Shown: in pieces, positions 41,531 through 51,554 of the stretch
How the letters are laid out: every line of letters starts with the position of its first letter
Position numbering within the stretch: the first letter of the stretch is position 1
From: Gallionellales bacterium GWA2_54_124
GTDB taxonomy: Bacteria > Pseudomonadota > Gammaproteobacteria > Burkholderiales > Gallionellaceae
Direction of reading: 5' to 3'
Assembly: GCA_001801025.1 (NCBI GenBank)
Contig: MGWO01000001.1
Span: 1-64,000, forward strand
Length of the DNA stretch: 64,000 nt
Made by a program: the position numbers and the translations under genes
The notes under the pieces: model-generated
Told to the model about the DNA's origin: nothing
The model's database searches: none
Seen by the model: only the letters and a program-made list of their open reading frames with translations

Positions 41531-42095
41531 ATCAATGAAAGCACGATTTCCCCAACCGAGCATTAACACACAGCAGAATCTATGGACAAAACAGGAACTC
41601 TGGATACCCCATCTCATCAAGATCGCCAGCTCCTTGGACTATCTTCATGTTTTTTCTTCGTTTGGGACTCACATCTTTCAGCGGGCCGTCGCGCATCTTG
41701 GCAATTTGAGGCAGGAGTTTGCGAACAGCAGCTTTGTCGCTGGATATGTCACAGGTTGACTGGCAGCATTGGCATATTGCGGCTCATCGCCAATATCTGC
41801 TTTGATGCATTGCAATATTAGTTTGTGAAGTCATTATGCATTCATTGAATACAAGTGCTATAGACAGCGGGACACAATTGAGCATTAGATATTAGTTACA
41901 TAGCTAATCAGACACTGCTCAAACCGTCGCTGCGAGAAGTTTGGGAGTAGCGCAGTGCCATGGTGGGACGCAACGCGGCAACCCAGAATCGATTTTAAAT
42001 CTGCCGCCCGCCACGCACACCGCTTCGCGCTTCTAAAGGCGTCGGTTGTAGTGGGTGCTGGCGCAGCACGCCCTGTGCGGATTGGGGCGGTCGCT

Positions 42096-43613
42096 TTAGC
42101 GGTTTTTGGTTTTACTCAGGAATACCGTGATTTCTTCTCTGTCGTGATAGAGCTGCTTTGCGATCAGTTTGTAGCTGATGCCTTCCATATCCAGCTGCTT
42201 CCGGATGCCGCCCAGCGCTGCATCAGTTGCGGTGATGCGCTGCTTCATCGGAAGTTTAAGGTTGAAGATTGCGTGTTTGCACCAGCCTGAGACAAACCAT
42301 TTCCCGATCAGCTCGGCGACTTTGTCAGGCTTTTCCACCATGTCGCAAATCAGCCAGTCGACCGCTTTGCGCGGCGTGAACTTGAAGCCGTCCTGCATCA
42401 GATGTTCGACCGCCGGATTTTTCGCCAGCACGCCTTTCATCGGCCCATTGTCGACGGCGGTTACGCGCATGCCGCGTTTGACCATCTGCCATGTCCAGCC
42501 GCCGGGTGCAGCACCCAAATCTACCGCCGTCATGCCTGAACGCAGCAGTCGGGACTGTTCGCCCTTATCCATAAATACATCAATCGCTTCGGCGAGTTTT
42601 AACGTGGAGCGGCTGGGCGCTTCAGCCGGCATGGATTGGCGACTGATTCCCATCAGTGCATCCGCGCTGTTATACGGATCGCTCGTGCCGATCAGGGCGG
42701 CGGATTTGTCAGGGAAGAAAATATGCAGGCGCGGTAATTTGCGACTCTCCGCAGGATCCGTGTCAACCAGTCGTCCCAGCTCTCGCAGTGCAGTCTCCAG
42801 CAAGGGCTGAAAACGACGGGTGAAGGCGGTGAGTGTCTTGCCATCGTTGGTGTCGGGCACTTCGAGCCACAGGGTGCCAAAGGTGCCGGGCAGTGCGGCA
42901 ATCGCACTGAGGATGGGGGTTAGGCGATCCCGTTCGGGCAGCTCTTCGATGATGTGGTGCAAACAGATCAGTTGGCGCGAAAAAATCAGTTCACTGTAAG
43001 CGAGCGATTGTCCGTTGATGGCAACCAGCGCATAGCCGCTATTGGGCAGAATGCCGGGTTGTTCGCCCAGTACCGGGCGTTGTCGGCGTGCCTGTCCTAC
43101 GGCTTCTTGCGTACAGTCTTGCTCAAAGCCCGGGCGGCAATACAGCAGCCAGTGTGTCAATGCGCCATTATTTGAAGTGGCTGCATGCGGTTTTTGGGTG
43201 ACAGGCGGCGCCACATTCAAATCCAGCAGTCTGGACATCTTGGTGCCGACGCGGCGTGGCGGGGCTACGGGTGCCGGCGCAATTTTTGATTTAGCGGCGG
43301 GTTTGCCGCCGGTACGCGGTGCGGGATTGCCGCGGCCGGCCGTTTTGTCTGTTTGGCGCGGCACTGCATTGCCTCGAGCGGGTGCTTTATTTTCGGTCTG
43401 GCGCGGTGTTGCATTGCCTCGCGCAGAAGTTTTCTCCTCATGACGCGTTGCCGGCGCGCGGCGCGCTGATGGCGCGGGTTTTGAGTCAACTGCTTTCGTG
43501 CCGCCCTCGCGACGCGGCTTAGCGCTCGCTCCGTCGGGTGTTCTTTTCGCTTCAGTGCGGCGCGGCTTTGCCGTATCGGTTGAGGCTCTTTTTGGTTTTG
43601 GTGTCGTTTGCAT
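42096..43613 (-). CDS. RlmM-like 23S rRNA 2'-O-methyltransferase with long basic N-terminal extension
   Basis: LLYCRPGFEQDCTQEA; TAVDLGAAPGGWTWQMVKRGMRVTAVDNGPM; KHAIFNLKLPMKQR. Confidence 0.88.
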   Translation of the reverse strand: MQTTPKPKRASTDTAKPRRTEAKRTPDGASAKPRREGGTKAVDSKPAPSARRAPATRHEEKTSARGNATPRQTENKAPARGNAVPRQTDKTAGRGNPAPRTGGKPAAKSKIAPAPVAPPRRVGTKMSRLLDLNVAPPVTQKPHAATSNNGALTHWLLYCRPGFEQDCTQEAVGQARRQRPVLGEQPGILPNSGYALVAINGQSLAYSELIFSRQLICLHHIIEELPERDRLTPILSAIAALPGTFGTLWLEVPDTNDGKTLTAFTRRFQPLLETALRELGRLVDTDPAESRKLPRLHIFFPDKSAALIGTSDPYNSADALMGISRQSMPAEAPSRSTLKLAEAIDVFMDKGEQSRLLRSGMTAVDLGAAPGGWTWQMVKRGMRVTAVDNGPMKGVLAKNPAVEHLMQDGFKFTPRKAVDWLICDMVEKPDKVAELIGKWFVSGWCKHAIFNLKLPMKQRITATDAALGGIRKQLDMEGISYKLIAKQLYHDREEITVFLSKTKNR

Positions 43614-43695
43614 AGGGCGTATTGTGGCACAGGTTGGGGAGGGAAGCGCTAAGGTGGTAATATCTCGCGTTCTTTTTTGTACAGATATAACGTAA

Positions 43696-44352
43696 ATGAG
43701 TAAACGCTACGACTTGATCGTGTTCGACTGGGACGGGACGGTGATGGATTCCACGGCGATTATCGCAGGCTCCATTCAGTCGGCCTGTCGCGACCTGGAA
43801 CTGACGGTGCCCGATGATGACACGGCGCGCCATGTGATTGGCTTAGGCTTGATGCAGGCCTTGCGTCACGCCGTGCCCGATGCGCCTGAGGCGATGTATG
43901 AACCGCTGGTGGCGCGCTACCGGCATCACTTTTTATCGCAGGATCAGGCCATTCCTTTGTTCGATGGCGCGCGCGAGACCATCGTTGAATTGCATGAGGC
44001 AGGTTACAGCTTAGGGGTTGCGACCGGCAAGAATCGGGCGGGACTCGATCGGGTGCTCGAATCAACCGGCATGAAACGCTATTTTCACGCGACGCGCACC
44101 GCCGATATGACGGCGTCCAAGCCGCATCCTGCGATGTTGCTGGAACTGATGGCGGAATTGGCTGTCAGTGCAGAGCGCACGTTGATGGTGGGCGATACCA
44201 CGCACGACGTGCTGCTGGCGCAAAATGCCGGCGTGGATGTGGTCGCTGTCGCGTTTGGCGCACATCCTGAAGAGCAGTTGCTGGCGCTGCAACCTCTGGC
44301 ACTGATGCAGGATTTTTCGCAGTTGCGTGCCTGGTTCAGGCTTAATGCATAA
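43696..44352 (+). CDS. HAD-family hydrolase, phosphoglycolate phosphatase-like
   Basis: YDLIVFDWDGTVMDST ... GVATGKNRAGLD ... MVGDTTHDVLLAQNAGV. Confidence 0.9.
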   Translation: MSKRYDLIVFDWDGTVMDSTAIIAGSIQSACRDLELTVPDDDTARHVIGLGLMQALRHAVPDAPEAMYEPLVARYRHHFLSQDQAIPLFDGARETIVELHEAGYSLGVATGKNRAGLDRVLESTGMKRYFHATRTADMTASKPHPAMLLELMAELAVSAERTLMVGDTTHDVLLAQNAGVDVVAVAFGAHPEEQLLALQPLALMQDFSQLRAWFRLNA

Positions 44353-44370
44353 CAATTATTAAGGAACAAA

Positions 44371-45312
44371 ATGTCTGATCAGAATTGGGAACGCGGCGTA
44401 CTGGAGAAGCTGGCCATGTCGGCGATTGTTGAACAGCGTCGTGCGCGACACTGGAGTATTTTTTTCAAGGTGCTGACCTTCGGTTATCTGTTTGTGATTC
44501 TGTTTGTGTTCATGGGTTGGTTCGATAAGAGCGAAACCGCGTTGAGCACCGGCAAACACACCGCTTTAGTCGATATGCAGGGTGTCATAGCGGCAGATTC
44601 GGCGGCAAGTGCGGATAATCTGATTCCGGGGCTGCAGGAAGCTTTCAAGGATAAAGGAACTCAGGGCGTTATCCTGCGTATCAACAGTCCGGGCGGCAGT
44701 CCCGTTCAGGCCGGTCAAATCAACGATGAAATTCGCCGCCTGCGCGTCAAGTATCCGGCGATCCCGTTGTATGTGGTCGTCGAGGATATTTGCGCCTCGG
44801 GCGGTTATTACGTCGCGGCGGCTGCAGATAAAATCTTCGTGGATAAAGCCAGTCTGATCGGCTCTATCGGCGTGTTGATGGATGGTTTCGGTTTTACCGG
44901 CACCATGGAAAAACTCGGCGTTGAGCGTCGTCTGGTGACCGCAGGCAGCAACAAGGGATTCATGGACCCGTTCTCGGCAGTGCGCCCCGATCAGCAGGAA
45001 TATGCCAAGCAGATGCTGGCGCAAATTCATCAGCAGTTCATCGACGTGGTCAAGCAGGGGCGTGGCAAGCGTCTGAAGGAAACGCCTGATACATTCAGCG
45101 GTCTGGTGTGGAACGGGCAGGCCGGTATCGAGATGGGTCTGGCCGATGGCTATGGCAGTGTCGAATCGGTGGCGCGCGATGTGATCAAGGCTGAAGAAAT
45201 CGTCGATTTTACCGTGAAGGAAGGGTTTGCCGACCGTTTAGCCAAGCGTTTTGGCGCAGGGGTTGCGAGCGCAATCGGCTTTTCGACCAAGAGCGGTGTA
45301 ACGCTGCGGTAA
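44371..45312 (+). CDS. Signal peptide peptidase, S49 family (SppA-like)
   Basis: GVILRINSPGGSPVQAGQINDEI ... VVEDICASGGYYVAAAADKIFVDKASLIGSIGV. Confidence 0.92.
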   Translation: MSDQNWERGVLEKLAMSAIVEQRRARHWSIFFKVLTFGYLFVILFVFMGWFDKSETALSTGKHTALVDMQGVIAADSAASADNLIPGLQEAFKDKGTQGVILRINSPGGSPVQAGQINDEIRRLRVKYPAIPLYVVVEDICASGGYYVAAAADKIFVDKASLIGSIGVLMDGFGFTGTMEKLGVERRLVTAGSNKGFMDPFSAVRPDQQEYAKQMLAQIHQQFIDVVKQGRGKRLKETPDTFSGLVWNGQAGIEMGLADGYGSVESVARDVIKAEEIVDFTVKEGFADRLAKRFGAGVASAIGFSTKSGVTLR

Positions 45313-45327
45313 ATACAGGATTCAGGA

Positions 45328-45963
45328 TCAGCGCAACAGGGGCTTTAGGGCTTGCAGTACGTTGCGCATCACCTGGGGTTGCGAGGTGGCCGCAGGATGC
45401 AGATTGTCTGCTTGAAATTGCTCAGTTCCAACGCCGTCTAGCAGGAACGGGAGTAGGCTGACCCTGTGTTTGGCGGCGATGCGCGGGAACACGCCCTGAA
45501 ACTGGCTGATGTAGGGCTCGCCGTAATTGGGCGGGAGCTTCATGCCGATCAGCAGAGTCTTGATGTGCAGTTGGTTGAGTTGCACCATAATGTCATTCAG
45601 ATTGCTTTCGATGTCTGCCGTGCTGAATCCGCGCAGGCCGTCGTTGGCACCCAGTTCCACGATGACGATCGCGGGCTTATATTGATCCAGCAGCCGGGCC
45701 AGTCGCTGGCGGCCGCCTAGTGAGGTTTCGCCGCTGATGCTGGCATTGATGATTTTGAACCCCGAACGGCTACTATCTAACTGAAGTTGCAACAGGCTGG
45801 GCCAGCTCTCTGCGATATCCAGCCCGTAGCCGGCCGAGAGGCTGTCACCAAATATCAAAATGCCTTTTTGCGGTGCGGCCTTTGCGGTGTAGGGCAGGCT
45901 TAGTGCGACCAACAGCAGGGCAGTTCTGAAGACGAATAAAATTTGCGGGGTAAAATTTTTCAT
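45328..45963 (-). CDS. Arylesterase / lysophospholipase (TesA-like GDSL)
   Basis: ILIFGDSLSAGYGL ... IVELGANDGLRG ... DNLHPAATSQPQVM. Confidence 0.92.
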   Translation of the reverse strand: MKNFTPQILFVFRTALLLVALSLPYTAKAAPQKGILIFGDSLSAGYGLDIAESWPSLLQLQLDSSRSGFKIINASISGETSLGGRQRLARLLDQYKPAIVIVELGANDGLRGFSTADIESNLNDIMVQLNQLHIKTLLIGMKLPPNYGEPYISQFQGVFPRIAAKHRVSLLPFLLDGVGTEQFQADNLHPAATSQPQVMRNVLQALKPLLR

Positions 45964-46630
45964 GACGGCAATTGTGCAGGCGGAGAGCCTGGGTAAGCAA
46001 GTATTAAGTGGCGGGCAGCCATTGACCATCTTGCACGATATAAGTTTCACGCTATCGGCAGGTGGGAGTATGGCCATCACCGGCGCCTCCGGTTCGGGAA
46101 AATCAACCCTGCTGGGTTTGCTGGCGGGACTCGATGTGCCCGGCAGCGGTACGGTAAAGCTGGATGGCACGGATTTGTTTTTGCTCGATGAAGACGGTCG
46201 TGCCAGATTGAGGGCTAAGCTGGCAGGTTTCGTGTTTCAGTCGTTTCAATTATTGCCTACTTTGAGTGCGCTGGAAAATGTGATGTTGCCGCTGGAGTTG
46301 CAGGGGGTGCGGGATGCGCGTGCGCGTGCCACGGAATCCTTGAACGAGGTGGGGCTGGCGCTGCGCGCCCATCATCTGCCTAAACATCTCTCGGGTGGTG
46401 AGCAGCAGCGTGTGGCATTGGCGCGCGCCTTTGTCTGCGGACCGAAGATTTTGTTTGCTGATGAGCCTACCGGCAATCTCGATGCGGGCAACGGCGCGCA
46501 GATTATGGATTTGATGTTCGAATTAAATCGCCTGCAGGGTACTACGCTGATTCTGGTCACGCACGACGAGCTGCTGTCCAAGCGCTGCGGCAAGCAACTG
46601 CGCCTCGAAGCCGGGCGGATGGTCCCGTGA
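45962..46630 (+). CDS. ABC transporter ATP-binding protein (YbbA-like)
   Basis: Walker A GASGSGKST; LSGGEQQRVALARAF; ILFADEPTGNLD. Confidence 0.93.
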   Translation: MTAIVQAESLGKQVLSGGQPLTILHDISFTLSAGGSMAITGASGSGKSTLLGLLAGLDVPGSGTVKLDGTDLFLLDEDGRARLRAKLAGFVFQSFQLLPTLSALENVMLPLELQGVRDARARATESLNEVGLALRAHHLPKHLSGGEQQRVALARAFVCGPKILFADEPTGNLDAGNGAQIMDLMFELNRLQGTTLILVTHDELLSKRCGKQLRLEAGRMVP

Positions 46631-49125
46631 ACAGGGGGCGCTATTTGCTGGCGCTGAATTTTTTCCGTCGCGACTGGCGCGCAGGGGAGTGGCGCGTCTT
46701 GATGCTGGCCTTAGTGCTGGCAGTGGGCAGTTTATCCACGGTTGGCTTGTTTGCCGACCGGGTTCGTCAGGCATTGAGTCTGCAGGCGGCCAGTTTGCTG
46801 GGGGCGGATCTGCGCATTAGCTCAACTCGCCCGTTTTCGCCTGAGTATCGCAAGCTGGCAGAGAAGCTTGGCCTGCGTGTGGTGGAGAACCGCACTTTTC
46901 CCAGTATGGTGTCGCATCAGGATCAGGTGACGTTAGCCGAGATTCAATCCGTGCCGGCAGGATATCCGCTGCGCGGCAAGATCGACATCAACGACGGCAT
47001 AACACATGTTGCAACAGGGATTCCTCATGCCGGTTCGGTGTGGGTGGATGAGCGACTGATGCGCCGTTTTGATCTGCATGTCGGCGATGAACTGGGTGTG
47101 GGGCAACAACGCTTTGTCGTGGCGGCCCGCATCGTCAAAGACATCGATCAGTCGGTCGGTTTTGCCAGTTTTTCGTCGCGGGTATTGATGAATGAGGTGG
47201 ATGTGGCAGGCACCGGCTTGCTGCAGGAGGGGAGTCGCATCGCGTACCGGCTGATGATCGCAGGAGAACCTGCGCCCATCTCAGCACTGCGCATCGCGTT
47301 AAAGGGGATGCTCTCGAGTGGCGAAAAGCTCGAAGACGTCACGGATGCGCGTCCGGAAATTCGTACTGCTTTGGAGCGGGCTGAGCAGTTTCTGGGGTTG
47401 GCGGCCCTTACTACGGCGCTGCTGGCCGGCGTCGCGGTGATGCTGGCGGCGCGGCGTTACGTGTTGCGGCATCTGGACGCCTGTGCAGTGATGCGCTGCT
47501 TAGGGATAACGCAATCGGCGCTGCTGCAGCTTTTTTTATATCAATTCCTGATTGCCGGATTCATCGCGGTGCTGGGCGGTTTACTGTCAGGTTATCTGGT
47601 GCAGGCAGCGCTGGTTGAGTGGGTGATGCGCGCAACGGATTTGCCGCAGCCCGGATTTTTGCCCGCCATTAAGGCTGCACTGAGCGGTTTTGCCTTGCTG
47701 TTCGGCTTTGCCTTTTTGCCCTTGCTGCAATTGCGCCGAATTTCTCCGCTGCGCGTGATACGACGCGAACTGGGGTTGCCGGGTGTCAGTGCTTGGCTGG
47801 TGTACGGAATCGCGGCGTTGGTGCTGGCCTCGCTGTTCTTGTGGCAGGCAGGTTCCTTGAAACTAGGCTTGTTCGTGCTGGCGGGATTGCTAGTCGGGCT
47901 GCTGATGGCGTGGTGTGTGGTGTGGTTGTGGCTGCGCGTTTTGGCGTATGCTGCGGTGCGATTTTCATGGCCGCATTCTCTGCGCAAACTGGCAAACAGT
48001 AGTGTGGCTGTGCAGGTAGTTGCACTGAGTCTGGGCGGCATGGCGTTGCTGGTATTGACGCTGGTGCGCGGTGATCTGCTGCAAAGCTGGCAGGGGAAAT
48101 TACCCTTTGATGCGCCGAACCGTTTTGTGGTCGGTATTCAGTCTGAACAGCGTCAGTCTTTGCAGGAATTTTTCAGGCAACAAGCCGTATCCGTGCCGGA
48201 ATTGTTGCCTATGGTCAAAGGACGACTTGTCGCCGTCAACGGGCAGGCCATCAGCGCCGGGAGTTTTGCTGATCCTAGGGCAAAGGGGCTGGTCGAACGC
48301 GAGTTCAATCTATCCTATGCCCAAAAAATGCCAGTCTGGAATACGCTGGTGCAGGGGCGCTGGTGGAATGAATCGCACACACCGGCCTCCCCCTCGCGGG
48401 GAAATGAAGATAATAATGCCGAGTTGTCGGTTGAAGAGGGGATCGCAAAGACCTTGAATATTCATCTGGGCGATCAATTGACCTATGACGTGGCCGGCAG
48501 CCTTTTTTCAGCGCCGGTCACCAGTTTGCGCCGCGTGCAATGGGATTCGATGCGGGTAAATTTTTTCGTCATTGCCACGCCTGTGCTGTTGCAGGATTAT
48601 CCTGCCAGTTATTTGGCCAGCTTTTATCTGCCACCCGACAAGGTGCTGGCGGGGGATGCGCTCTCCCGGCAATTTCCGAATATGCTGCTGATCGATATTC
48701 GCGAGGTCATCGAACAGGTGCGCGGCATCATCGCTCAGGTATCGCAAACGGTCAGTGTGGTATTTGTGTATACCTTGTTGTCCGGACTTCTGGTGCTGTA
48801 TGCAGCCCTGCTCGCAACGCAGGATGAGCGGATACACGAGGCCGCCGTATTGCGCGTGCTGGGTGCGGACAGCGCATATTTGCGGCGTCTTTATCTGAGC
48901 GAATTTGCCGTAATCGGGCTTTTGGCCGGCTTGCTGGCATCATTGGCTGCTGTGGCGCTGGGATGGGTGCTGGCGCGCTATGTGCTGGATATACCCTATC
49001 GTTTGAATAGCATCATATGGCTGTCTGGAGTGTCGGGCGGCATTGTTATGGTAATGCTGGTCGGGTATTTCTCTACGCGCCGCGTTGCAAAAATACCGCC
49101 GTTGCGCGTTTTGCGCGGCGAATAA
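46627..49125 (+). CDS. ABC transporter permease (YbbP-like, FtsX domains)
   Basis: 832 aa polytopic, ATGA overlap with YbbA-like gene; C-terminal VAKIPPLRVLRGE. Confidence 0.9.
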   Translation: MNRGRYLLALNFFRRDWRAGEWRVLMLALVLAVGSLSTVGLFADRVRQALSLQAASLLGADLRISSTRPFSPEYRKLAEKLGLRVVENRTFPSMVSHQDQVTLAEIQSVPAGYPLRGKIDINDGITHVATGIPHAGSVWVDERLMRRFDLHVGDELGVGQQRFVVAARIVKDIDQSVGFASFSSRVLMNEVDVAGTGLLQEGSRIAYRLMIAGEPAPISALRIALKGMLSSGEKLEDVTDARPEIRTALERAEQFLGLAALTTALLAGVAVMLAARRYVLRHLDACAVMRCLGITQSALLQLFLYQFLIAGFIAVLGGLLSGYLVQAALVEWVMRATDLPQPGFLPAIKAALSGFALLFGFAFLPLLQLRRISPLRVIRRELGLPGVSAWLVYGIAALVLASLFLWQAGSLKLGLFVLAGLLVGLLMAWCVVWLWLRVLAYAAVRFSWPHSLRKLANSSVAVQVVALSLGGMALLVLTLVRGDLLQSWQGKLPFDAPNRFVVGIQSEQRQSLQEFFRQQAVSVPELLPMVKGRLVAVNGQAISAGSFADPRAKGLVEREFNLSYAQKMPVWNTLVQGRWWNESHTPASPSRGNEDNNAELSVEEGIAKTLNIHLGDQLTYDVAGSLFSAPVTSLRRVQWDSMRVNFFVIATPVLLQDYPASYLASFYLPPDKVLAGDALSRQFPNMLLIDIREVIEQVRGIIAQVSQTVSVVFVYTLLSGLLVLYAALLATQDERIHEAAVLRVLGADSAYLRRLYLSEFAVIGLLAGLLASLAAVALGWVLARYVLDIPYRLNSIIWLSGVSGGIVMVMLVGYFSTRRVAKIPPLRVLRGE

Positions 49126-49238
49126 CAGCTTTGTTTGGTCTGCTTGTTTGCGCGTTTTGCGGATGTAGTTGGGAATTTCCGGCAACTTTGGTACAATGCG
49201 TGAGCTTTTTTAACTTATAACAGGGTGGGAGTCTTAAA

Positions 49239-49472
49239 ATGTCTATTGAGCTGCGTGTAAAAAAGATCGTATCTGAACAACTGGGCGTGAACGAATCTGA
49301 AGTCAAGAACGAATCGTCTTTCGTCAACGATCTGGGTGCTGATTCCCTTGATACCGTTGAGCTGGTGATGGCGCTGGAAGAAGAATTCGAATGCGAAATC
49401 CCTGATGAAGACGCAGAAACGATTACCACTGTACAACAAGCCATCGATTACGTCCTGGCTCATCAAAAGTAA
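49239..49472 (+). CDS. acpP: Acyl carrier protein
   Basis: [33 protein letters not shown]. Confidence 0.98.
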   Translation: MSIELRVKKIVSEQLGVNESEVKNESSFVNDLGADSLDTVELVMALEEEFECEIPDEDAETITTVQQAIDYVLAHQK

Positions 49473-49496
49473 TTATTCACTGTCGACGGAGCTAAT

Positions 49497-50729
49497 TTGT
49501 CTAAACGTAGAGTCGTTGTGACCGGTCTGGGGATTGTCTCCCCCGTCGGTATCGGTATCTCGGCCGCCTGGGCTAACATAGTCGCGGGCAAGTCAGGGAT
49601 CGTCAAAATCTCGCATTTCGATGCCAGTCAGCTTGCGAGTCAAATTGCGGGTGAAGTGCAAAATTTTGATGTCGCACAATATCTGCCGGTCAAAGATGCC
49701 CGTCGCATGGGAAAATTCATCCATTTCGGTTTAGTCGCCGGGATGGAAGCATTCAAGGATTCAGGTTTGGAAGTCACGGACCAGAATGCCGAACGCATCG
49801 GTGTGAATATCGGATCCGGTATCGGCGGCTTGCCGACGATCGAGGAGACGCACAACGATTATCTGGCTGGCGGCCCGCGTAAAATTTCGCCATTCTTTAT
49901 TCCCGGCACGATCATCAATATGATTTCCGGTAATCTGTCCGTGATGTACGGATTGAAAGGCCCGAATCTGGCGATGGTGTCTGCCTGTACTACCGGTACG
50001 CATTGCATTGGCGAGTCGGCACGCATGATCGAATACGGCGATGCAGATGTGATGATCGCAGGCGGTTCAGAGGCGACGATTGGTCCTTTGGCAGTGGGCG
50101 GTTTTGCCTCGGCACGTGCGTTGAGTACGCGCAACGATGATCCGGCAACGGCTTGTCGTCCGTGGGACAAGGATCGCGATGGCTTTGTTATCGGTGAAGG
50201 CGCAGGTGCACTGGTCCTCGAAGAGTACGAGCACGCGAAAGCGCGCGGCGCTAAGATTTACGCCGAAGTCACAGGCTACGGCATGAGCGGTGACGCTTAC
50301 CACATCACGTCACCTAACAGCGACGGCCCAAAACGCAGCATGCAGAACGCATTGAAAAATGCAGGTCTGAATGCCGATGCGGTGCAGTACGTCAATGCGC
50401 ACGGCACGTCGACGCCGCTGGGCGACAAGAATGAGACTGAGGCGATTAAACTTGCTTTTGGTGATCACGCAAGTCGGCTGGTTGTGAATTCGACCAAGTC
50501 CATGACAGGTCATTTGTTAGGCGGTGCAGGTGGTATCGAGTCTATTTTCTCGGTACTGGCCATCCATCACCAAATATCGCCACCGACCATCAATATCTTC
50601 GAGCAGGATCCGGAGTGCGATCTGGACTACTGTGCGAACGAAGCGCGCGACATGAAGATCAATGTGGCGATGAACAACAACTTCGGCTTTGGCGGAACCA
50701 ACGGTACGCTGGTGTTCAGCAAAGTTTAA
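49497..50729 (+). CDS. fabF: 3-oxoacyl-ACP synthase II (TTG start)
   Basis: RVVVTGLGIVSPVG ... SACTTGTHCIGE ... NAHGTSTPLGDKNE; next to acpP. Confidence 0.97.
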   Translation: MSKRRVVVTGLGIVSPVGIGISAAWANIVAGKSGIVKISHFDASQLASQIAGEVQNFDVAQYLPVKDARRMGKFIHFGLVAGMEAFKDSGLEVTDQNAERIGVNIGSGIGGLPTIEETHNDYLAGGPRKISPFFIPGTIINMISGNLSVMYGLKGPNLAMVSACTTGTHCIGESARMIEYGDADVMIAGGSEATIGPLAVGGFASARALSTRNDDPATACRPWDKDRDGFVIGEGAGALVLEEYEHAKARGAKIYAEVTGYGMSGDAYHITSPNSDGPKRSMQNALKNAGLNADAVQYVNAHGTSTPLGDKNETEAIKLAFGDHASRLVVNSTKSMTGHLLGGAGGIESIFSVLAIHHQISPPTINIFEQDPECDLDYCANEARDMKINVAMNNNFGFGGTNGTLVFSKV

Positions 50730-50744
50730 CCGCTGATTGATCAG

Positions 50745-51554
50745 ATGCTGGTCAATGGCGTGCCAGGTAACACCATCAGCATTCGGGATCGCGGCCTGCT
50801 TTACGGTGACGGGGTATTTCGTACCCTGTGCGTCTGTGAGGAAAGGCCGCAACACTGGCCGCTGCATTATCAAAAACTTAAAAACGATTGTGAAAAACTA
50901 GGCATCAATTGCCCGGATTTCGCCTCGCTGTCTGCTGAGTTGGCCGGATTGATGCCGGCACACCCCAACGCTGTTTTTAAAATTATTGTCACGCGCGGCC
51001 TGTCTGCACGCGGCTATGCGCCGGCCCCTGATGCTGAACCGACTCATCTCTGGGATATTTCCCCCGTTCCCGATTATCCTGAAAGCTTGCGCACGGGTGT
51101 GACGCTGCGTTTGTGCGGTCTGCGACTCGCCACGCAACCACGTCTGGCGGGCATCAAACATCTTAATCGACTTGAAAATGTGCTGGCCGCCGCCGAATGC
51201 GCCGATGCGGATGAGGGCTTGCTGCTCGATACGGACGGGCGGGTCGTCGAGGGGGTGCGCAGCAATATATTTTTAATCTCAGGTGAGCGTCTGATTACGC
51301 CTGATTTATCGCGCTGCGGGGTCGCCGGCGTGCAGCGTGATCGCGTGATGGCCTATGCCGGAAACATGGGCATGGCAGTCGAGGTGCGCGATGTGTGCCT
51401 CGACGAGTTATACGCGGCGGATGCCGTGTTTTTGACCAACAGCGTATTCGGATTATGGCCGGTGGCGCAGTTTGAGCAGCAGCGCTGGCTTGATTTGAGT
51501 CGTACGGCGCAATTTCAGGTTCTATTTGAACAGGATGAATCATGGCTAAATTGA
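50745..51554 (+). CDS. pabC: Aminodeoxychorismate lyase
   Basis: ISIRDRGLLYGDGVFRTL ... HLNRLENVLAAAEC; syntenic with fabF and mltG. Confidence 0.93.
   Translation: MLVNGVPGNTISIRDRGLLYGDGVFRTLCVCEERPQHWPLHYQKLKNDCEKLGINCPDFASLSAELAGLMPAHPNAVFKIIVTRGLSARGYAPAPDAEPTHLWDISPVPDYPESLRTGVTLRLCGLRLATQPRLAGIKHLNRLENVLAAAECADADEGLLLDTDGRVVEGVRSNIFLISGERLITPDLSRCGVAGVQRDRVMAYAGNMGMAVEVRDVCLDELYAADAVFLTNSVFGLWPVAQFEQQRWLDLSRTAQFQVLFEQDESWLN

Noticed and set aside
41582-41821. 79-aa ORF downstream of the Crp/Fnr gene
   Set aside because: No family, no convincing RBS, lies in apparent degraded repeat-like DNA.
42178-42810. 210-aa ORF opposite the RlmM-like gene
   Set aside because: Antisense shadow of a conserved methyltransferase domain.
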